DNA of 64,000 nucleotides from Ferrimonas senticii DSM 18821 (lineage in GTDB: Bacteria > Pseudomonadota > Gammaproteobacteria > Enterobacterales > Shewanellaceae), in assembly GCF_000422665.1 (NCBI RefSeq), contig NZ_AUGM01000013.1:1-64000 (forward strand), read 5' to 3'. Of the stretch, positions 1 to 9,000 are shown in pieces. Position numbers and translations under genes: made by a program. The notes below the pieces were generated by a model, which saw only the letters and a program-made list of their open reading frames with translations, had not been told where the DNA came from and did no database searches. How positions within the stretch are numbered: position 1 is the stretch's first letter; every line of letters starts with the position of its first letter.

Positions 1-3000
1 ACGGCGTGCAGCTGGCGCAACAACCGCAGGTATTGGGTGGAGAGTTTGACGGCTACATCGAGGTTGCTGTTGATAACGGCACTCTGTATGTCAAACCGAC
101 CGGTGAGTACATCTTCGTTGCCGATGACAACCTCGACCACGGCGATCCGGAGAGTAACATCGTTTTTGATGTGCCCTTTACCGTCGAGGATTTTGACGGC
201 GATCCTGCTGATGCCAACCTCAATCTGACCATCGTTGATGGCGCTGCACCAACCGCCGCGACCGTCAGCGTGGATGTCTCGGACGATGGCAGTAGCGACC
301 AGGTTAATCTAGTGGTGGAGCGCGGCTCCGATCAGTTAGATCCCGCCAGTTTTGGTTTTGATACCGATGCCATCACCAGCGCGATTGCGGCGTTGAATCT
401 GACCTCCACTGGCGTTGCGGTCGATGGCAGTAACTTGTCGGTGACCAATGGGGTTCTGACCGTATTTGATGCCAATAACAATCCGGTTCTAAGCGTCACT
501 TTGGGCAGCCCCACGGACAACAACGGTGATTTGAGTTTCCCCGTTACCGTTAACCCCCTGGCACCACTCGACCATCTTGGCGCAGGCAACGATGCCAGCC
601 TTAGCCTGCCAATCTTCATCAAGGGTAAAGACAGCGATAACGATCCGGTTTCCGGCCAAGTGACGGTCAATGTCGCCGACACCACCCCAACCGCCGCTGG
701 CGTCAGTAATCAAGTCACCGAAGCGGAGGGCGGCGCGCAAGTGAGTGGCAACTTGCTCGATAACACCCAGTTCGGCGCCGATGGCGCTGCGGCGACTGGT
801 GGTGTCACCGTGGTTAACGGTGTGGATCTATCGACTCAAACCGCCATTAGTGGCGGCGCGTTTGATGGCTATATCGAGGTTGCTGTTGATAACGGCACTC
901 TGTATGTCAAACCAACCGGCGAGTACATCTTCGTTGCCGATGACAACCTCGACCACGGCGATCCGGAGAGTAACATCGTTTTTGATGTGCCCTTTACCGT
1001 TGAAGACTTTGATGGCGACCCTTCAGATGCCAACCTCAATCTGATCATCGTTGATGGCGCCGCGGCAACCGCTGCCACCGTCAGCGTGGATGTCTCGGAC
1101 GATGGCAGTAGCGACCAAGTTAATCTAGTGGTGGAGCGCGGCTCCGATCAGTTAGATCCCGCCAGCTTTGGTTTTGATACCGATACCATCAGCAGTGCGA
1201 TTGCGGCGCTCAATCTGACCTCCGGCGGGGTTGCAGTCGATGGCAGTAACTTCACTTTGCAGGGCAGCACCCTGACCATTCTTGATGGTCACGATAACCC
1301 AGTGCTGGAGGTGATACTCGGCTTGCCAACCGAAACCAATGGCGATTTGAGCTTCCCGGTTACCGTTAATCCACTGGCACCGCTCGACCATCTTGGCGCA
1401 GGCAACGATGCCAGCCTTAGCTTGCCAATCTTCATTAAGGGCAAAGACAGCGATAACGATCCGGTATCGGGGCAAGTGACCGTCAATGTTGCCGATACCA
1501 GCCCAACCGCCGCTGGCGTTAGCAATCAAGTCACTGAAGTGGAGGGTGGTGCACAGGTTGCGGGCAACTTGCTTGATAACACCCAGTTCGGCGCCGATGG
1601 CGCTGCGGCGGCTGGTGGTGTCAGCGTGGTTAACGGTGTGGATCTATCGACTCAAACCGCCATTAGTGGCGGTGCGTTTGATGGTTATATCGAGGTTGCT
1701 GTTGATAACGGCACTCTGTACGTCAAACCAACCGGCGAGTACATCTTCGTTGCCGATGACAACCTCGACCATGGCGCTGGCACGGTTCAAGATCCGGAAG
1801 CCGACATCGTCTTTGATGTGCCGTTCACCGTTGAAGACTTTGATGGCGATCCCTCTAATGCCAACCTCAATCTGACCATCGTTGATGGCGCTGCACCAAC
1901 CGCTGCTACCGTCAGCGTGGATGTCTCGGACGATGGCAGTGATGATCAAGTTAACTTAGTCGTCGAGCGTGGCTCCGATCAGTTAGATCCCGCCAGCTTT
2001 GGCTTTGATACCGATGCCATCAGCAGTGCGATTGCGGCGCTCAATCTCACCTCCGCTGGGGTGGCTGTCGATGGCAGTAACTTCACTTTGCAGGGCAGCA
2101 CCCTGACCATTCTTGATGGTAACGATAACCCAGTGCTGGAGGTGATACTCGGCTTGCCAACCGAAACTAATGGCGATTTGAGCTTCCCGGTCACAGTAAA
2201 CCCGCTGGCACCGCTCGACCATCTCGGTTCAGGCAACAATGCCAGCCTTAGTCTGCCAATCTTCATCAAGGGCCAAGACAGCGACAACGATCCGGTTAGC
2301 GGCCAAGTAACGGTCAATGTCGCCGACACCACCCCAACCGCCGCTGGCGTCAGCAATCAAGTCACTGAAGCGGAAGGTGGCGCACAGGTTGCGGGCAACT
2401 TGCTTGATAACACCCAGTTCGGTGCCGATGGCGCTGCGGCGGCTGGTGGTGTCACCGTGGTTAATGGTGTGGATCTATCGACTCAAACCGCCATTAGTGG
2501 CGGTGCGTTTGATGGTTACATCGAGGTCGACGTTGATAACGGCACTCTGTATGTCAAACCGACCGGTGAGTACATCTTCGTTGCTGATGACAACCTTGAT
2601 CACGGCGATCCGGAGAGTAACATCGTCTTTGATGTGCCCTTTACCGTTGAGGATTTTGATGGTGATCCCTCTAATGCCAACCTTAATCTGACCATTATCG
2701 ATGGTGCCGCACCAACCGCCGCTGCCGTTGGCTTAAGTGTCGATGAGGATGGCAACCTCACTGATAGTGGCAGTGTCCGCTTTCAGCGCGGTTCCGATCA
2801 ACTGGATCTCAGCACGATTGGTTTTGACTTGGCGGCCACCATTGCGGCGTTGGAAAACGCCGACTTGGATGCCATCAGTGGTGCCGTGGATGCCGATGCG
2901 ACCACCATTAATGGTGGCGTGATGACCTTGTTTGATGTCAACGGCAATGCGTTGATGACCATCAGTTTGGGGCTTGCCAATAGCGATGTTAATGGCGATG

Positions 3001-6000
3001 TCACCGTACCTATTTCAGTGCAATTGCTGGCCGGCTTTGATCATGACGATAGCGCGCTAGATCTGCCGGTGGTGGTTGGCATTGGTGATAGCGACAACGA
3101 CAGCACCACTGCTGCGGTGACCATTACCGTTGTTGATGGCGAACCCAATTTGCCTGCGTTGACCTTGGCGACCGTCACCGAGGGGCAAATTGGCACTGAG
3201 GTTAACGTGTTCGAAAACGCCGATTTTGCCCTTGATGGGGGGCGCGTTACCTCGGTCAATGGCGTGGCGCTTGATGCCAGCAACTTTATTACCGATATCA
3301 GCGATGCCAACTTTGGCTATCACGCCATTGATAGCCAGTACGGCACGGTGTTTATCAAAAGTGACGGCAGCTATCGGTTTGAGGCTGACAGCGACATCGA
3401 TCATGGCGTTGTAGAGTTGTTAAGTGAACAGATCACCATCAGCGCTCGCGATGGTGATGATGACCCCGTGACAGTGAATCTAAACCAAGGCATTGCTGAT
3501 GGCGCCGTTCCCACCAGCGCCGGTGTTGACGGTTCAGTGGTGGTGGCCGAGTCCACCGGGCTTAGTCAAATTACTCAGCAACTGCAGTTTGAGCGTGGCA
3601 GCGATCCGATCACCTCAGTCAAGTTGGATGCAGTTGCCACTGCCAGTGCCATTAGCCAATTGTTCGGTGCTGATCTGCCCACCAGTAAAGGATCGGCGTT
3701 GGATCTTAATAACCTAAGCCTTAACCCCGCGGGCACCCAGCTAGTCATCAGTAACGAGCTAGGTGAACCGGTGCTACAACTTGATATCAGTGCCATCAGT
3801 AGCGACAACGATGGCAACTGGTCACTGATCCTTGCTGCCACCTCACTTCAAGGACTGGACCACCTTGATGTCCAGAGCATTGCGCTGCCGATAGTGGTAA
3901 CCGCTAACGATCAAGATAACGATGGTGTTAGTCAAACCACCAGCGTGGTAGTTACCGACGCCGAGCCACTGCCGCAAGATGACAGCGGTACCATGGTTGA
4001 GGGCACCGTTGGCAGCGGTAATCTGCTAACCAACGACAATGTCGGCACCGATGGTGCCAGCGTCAGTGCGGTGCGCATCGATGGCAGCTTACTGACTGTG
4101 CCGCAAACAGGCGTTGTGGAAATTGCGGTTAGTAGTGTCCCAATCGTGATTCAAACCCGCGCTGGCGAGCTCACCATCAACCCCAATGGCAGTTGGAGCT
4201 TAGACGCGCCAGCCAATCAATCGCATCCCAATGATGCGCCTGTGGTGATCCCATTTGAGTATCGACTTACCGATGGCGATGAGGACGTCAGCGGTTGGGT
4301 CGACGTGACCTTGTCAGTAACCGATGGCGCAGTGCGACCAGGCGGCGAAACCATCAATCAATCAGTTACCGAAGGGGATCTCGCCAATAACAGTGGTGCC
4401 AGCACCTACCCGAAATCGGTATCCAGTACCGTGGCGCTCAATGATGTCGGCAGTGACCAGCTCAATCTCAGCAGTTTTGGCTTGGCGATTGATACAACCA
4501 CGTTGGCGCTAGAGTTAATCTCTGAATTGAAAACCGATGGCACGGGCTTATCGTCGGTGATCAGTGGCAGTTCCATCACCTTGCGTAATCAGGCCACTGG
4601 CGAGCTGGTGTTGACCCTTGATTACAGCATTAGCATGGTTAACGGCCAACCGACGGTGCAGGCGGATACCACCCTGTATGCACCGCTGGATCACATTAAA
4701 GCCAACGACAGTACCGCTGGGGTGGTCAGCATTGGCGGCGGTAATATCGTAATCCAAGTGCCGTTGCAGGTTCAGGACAGCGATGGCGATCCACTGCAAA
4801 ACCCGGTAACCGTTACCACCACCATCAAAGATGGCAGTAAGCCGGGGATCTCGATGGTGACTAAGCCGATGCTGAATGAGGACTTGCTGGCATCACAAGC
4901 CAGCATCAGCGCTGATGGCGTGGTTAAGATTAAGGTCAACAGCGATGAGATCGATGGCAGCACTTTGATGTTTAAAGGCAGCGGCCACACCGCACTGACC
5001 AGTAATGGTGAGGCCATCGTTTACAGTGTCGACCCGACCGACAGCAGTGGCAGAACCTTGCTGGGTAAGGTTGGTAATCAGTTGGTGTTAAAAGTTGAAC
5101 TGAATAGCACCCCAAGCGCGGCGACAGACAGCGACGTTAGTTACACCGTTACCCAGTATGCACCGATTGACCAAGACGTTAGCAAAACCGCCACCTTTAA
5201 AATTAAGGTGACCGACGTTGATGGCGATACCAAGTCTGGTGGCATCACCGTTGACTTTATCGATGGCGATAACGCCAGCTTTAGCCTCAGCGGCAATGTG
5301 CATCAACTGACCGAACACAATCTTGGCGATCCGGCTCAGCAGATCAACAGCACCACCGCTGGGCAACTGAATAACCTTGGTAGCATCACCTTAGTGACCG
5401 ATTCCGATCCGGTCAGCAACGTCTATTTTGATTTTACTGATGAACAGGTGTTGGCTGGGGTTACCCATGCCCAGCAACCGATTCAACTGTTTTTGGTGAA
5501 CGGCACGTGGCAGGCGTGGAGCATGGACGGCGCTAACCAAGATACCTTGGTGTTTACCCTTGAATCGCCACTGGCGCTCGACAGTAATTTTGAGGTTGCC
5601 GCCAATACGACCGTGCAGGTGCCTTATCAAATTACCTGGCACAGCTTTGTTGATCAGCCGACCGATACCAATTCGCTGACCATCAATTTGCCGGTAGTGG
5701 CCGAAGATGCTGACGGCGACACCACCAGTGCCAATGTCAGCTTAACGATATTGGACGGTAACGATCCCACCATTGATGGCATTGATGTCGCCGCCGGTGC
5801 GCTTGCCGAGGTCAATCGCGGCAGTGTCGCTAATACCGCTGGCACGCTGATTATTAACCGTGGTTCAGATCAGGCGGAATTTTCAGTAGACACCGTCGCC
5901 TTGCAAGCCAGCATGGATAACTTTACCAGTGACGGGCGGCCGTTGACGGTGGCGTTGGTGAATGGTGAATACCATGTCACCCGCCCGGATGGCAGTGGTG

Positions 6001-9000
6001 GCAGTGAAATTGTGATGGTGATAACCGTTGCTGATATCGGTTCATATTCGGTGCAACTGCGCGACAATCTAGAACATATCCAGCCGGGCAATGACAGCTC
6101 ACTAAGTTTTGGTTTGCCGATCATTTTGGCCGATTCAGACGGCGACAGTGCCACCATCACGCCGCAGATCACCATTATTGATAGTGACATTAGCGCCAGC
6201 AACGATCTGCTGTATAGCAACGGTAGCGTCGGCGAGGGCGAAACCGTAGCAGCCGATGCGGGCAATGGCTTATTGAGCAACGATCAACTTGGTGCCGACG
6301 CCGATCGCGCCAACATCACTACCGTACGTTATCAAAATAGCGAGTACCCGCTGGTTAATGGCGCCGTGACCATCAGTACCGATCTTGGCAGTGTCACCGT
6401 TAACAGCGACGGCAGTTGGAGCTTCACAGCCGCGGCGGGACTGGATCACAGCAGTGCTGCAACTTTGGTTGATTCGTTCGACTATCGGGTGCTTGATGGC
6501 GATAACGACAGCGATTGGGCAACTGCCAGCTTCAGTGTCGCCGATGATGCCCCGGTGCTGACCGCCGTTGGCGGACAAGGGCTTGAAGATGCTGCCAATA
6601 TCCCGTTAATGGTCGAAGTAAACCTTGGCGATGTCGATCAAAACGAAGTGATCAGTAACTTGTTGATTGATGCTCCGGCGGCCGCCGCTGGTGAGCTGTA
6701 TCTTAACGGCTCCGCCTTAGCGATCAACGCTGATAACCAGGTGCAGATCCCCGTTGCCGCCACCGTGATTACCGTCAGCAATGGTCAGACCATCGTTAGC
6801 GTCGCCGGGCTCACCTTTGTGCCGACGGCCGATTACGCTGACAACAGCGGCGGTGCACTTCAGCTGGGGGTCAGTGTCGATGTCAGCTCCAGCGTTGATG
6901 GCAGCACCACCTTGACCGATACGCTGGATATTTCAGTATTGGCACAGGCTGATCAGATCACTTGGCTGGATCGCGATCTGACCATAAAAGAGGATCCAGC
7001 AGGTTTTGGGGAGCGGCTGTTTATGAGTGCCAGCAACCCCGATGGCATCTACGCCATCACCAATGACGCCGATGGCTCGGAAACCTTGAGTTATCGAATC
7101 GATAGCATCCCCGCTGGTGTCACCTTGTACCTTAATGGCAACCCGATTGCCGTTGGCACCGAGCTAACCCAAGCGCAGGCCGAACGGGTTCGGGTTAAAC
7201 CGGACGAGCACGATGCCGGTCAGTTCACCATCGGTATCACCGCCATCGCCACCGAGCAGGGCAGCGATGACCAAGTGGATTTGCGCAGTCGGGAACTGCC
7301 AGCGGACATCACCCTAAATGTACAGCCGGTCGTCGATACCCCAACGCTGGAATTTGCCGTTGCCGGTGCTGGCGTTCGCAATCGTCGCATCAAAATCAAT
7401 GAAGATGAGTTTGTCAGTTTCGGCCGCTATCTAAAATTTGCCAGCCCCGATGAGAATGAGGTGACCTACCTAAGGGTCGAAGAGGTAGCCACTGACGGCA
7501 GCAATGGGGTGATATTTTACAACGACCAAGGTCAATGGGTGTCGCTCACCGAGCTTCAACAAAATGGCGATCCATTGCCAGATGGCATCAGCTGGGATGG
7601 CACTGGTTTTATCATTCGCGAAGATGTGTTGGCGGATGTGGCCTATCGCCCCGCCGAGGATCGCAGTTCGGCCAACTTTGACGATGTACGCTTGCAATTT
7701 ACCGCTATTAGCCAAGAGATCACCCAAGATGGTCTAGCGCCAGAACCGGCGGAATTTGAAGCCACCAGTGCCGAGACGCTGTTCCTCAATTTCAATATCC
7801 GTGGCGTCGTAGATGCGCCGATGCTGGATGAGGTCAACGGCTTTAGTAATGAACGTAACAACCAAGGTGAGCCAACCGGCCGGATCCTCTACGATGGCAA
7901 TGAAGATCAAGCGCTGACGGTTAATCTGGCGCTGATGTCCACGGACGATGACGGTTCAGAGGTACTTAACTACCTGTTGCGGCATCTGCCACCTGGCTTT
8001 GTGATCGCCGATAGCAGCGGTAATCCGCCAACACTGGCCGGGTTTGAAGAGGTCGAAATTAATGGTCAGATGCAGACCATTCCGATCTATCAGATCTCCG
8101 CCGATGAGATGGCCAATGGCACCTATCAGATCACCCCGCCAAGCGATTACGCCGGTGAGGTTGAGCTGTTGATTGCGGCCACTATCACCGAGCTTGATGG
8201 TGCCAGTGCCGATTACCAGAAACCACTGATTTGGACGCTCAAGCCGGTGGTCGACAGTGTTGATAGCAATGGCTCCGCCAGTGGCGTTGAGGTCGAGGTG
8301 GATGACGTTGGCGATTACCGCTCTGGCGGTGCCAGCATTCGTCGTGGCAACTGGCTGAAAGACATCGATGGCAGTGAACGGATTGAAGATGTTGCGATTA
8401 CCGCTCCGGCTGGATTTGCCATCCTCTATCAAGGCCAGTTTTATCAGTCGATTGGCTCGTTGCAACAGTTAACTGGCGGTGACAGCGCCAGCGTTAATGC
8501 GCTGCTAGACAGTGGCGATCTGATCTTGGTGCCAGCAACCGAGGAGAACGGCAACTGGACGATTGATGCCGATGCACCGCCACCGGTGTCTGGCACCAAC
8601 GTTAGTTTGGCGGTTACCGTGGCCGATCAGCAAAATGGCCTAGAAACCATCGCTAGCACCCCGATTAACGTCACCGTGGCGGTCAGTTGGCGCGGCGAAG
8701 TGGATGGCGATAGCTTGTTTGAAGATGGCCAAGGCGACGAGGCCACCGGTCTGGTTGGTCCAGATCAAACCGTGGTTAGCGACGGCGGGGTGTTGCGCCT
8801 TGGCGATCTGATTGGATTTGTCAGTACCGATGTTGATGGCTCCGAGCAGGTCGACAGCTACCGCATCGAATTGCCGCAAGGCAGCCAATGGTCGTTGCGC
8901 GATAGCAATGGCACACCGATAGGAACCAACATTGGCAATGGGGTGTGGCTGCTTAATCAAGACAGCCTCGCTGGGGTGCTGTTACAAGGCCATGACGATG

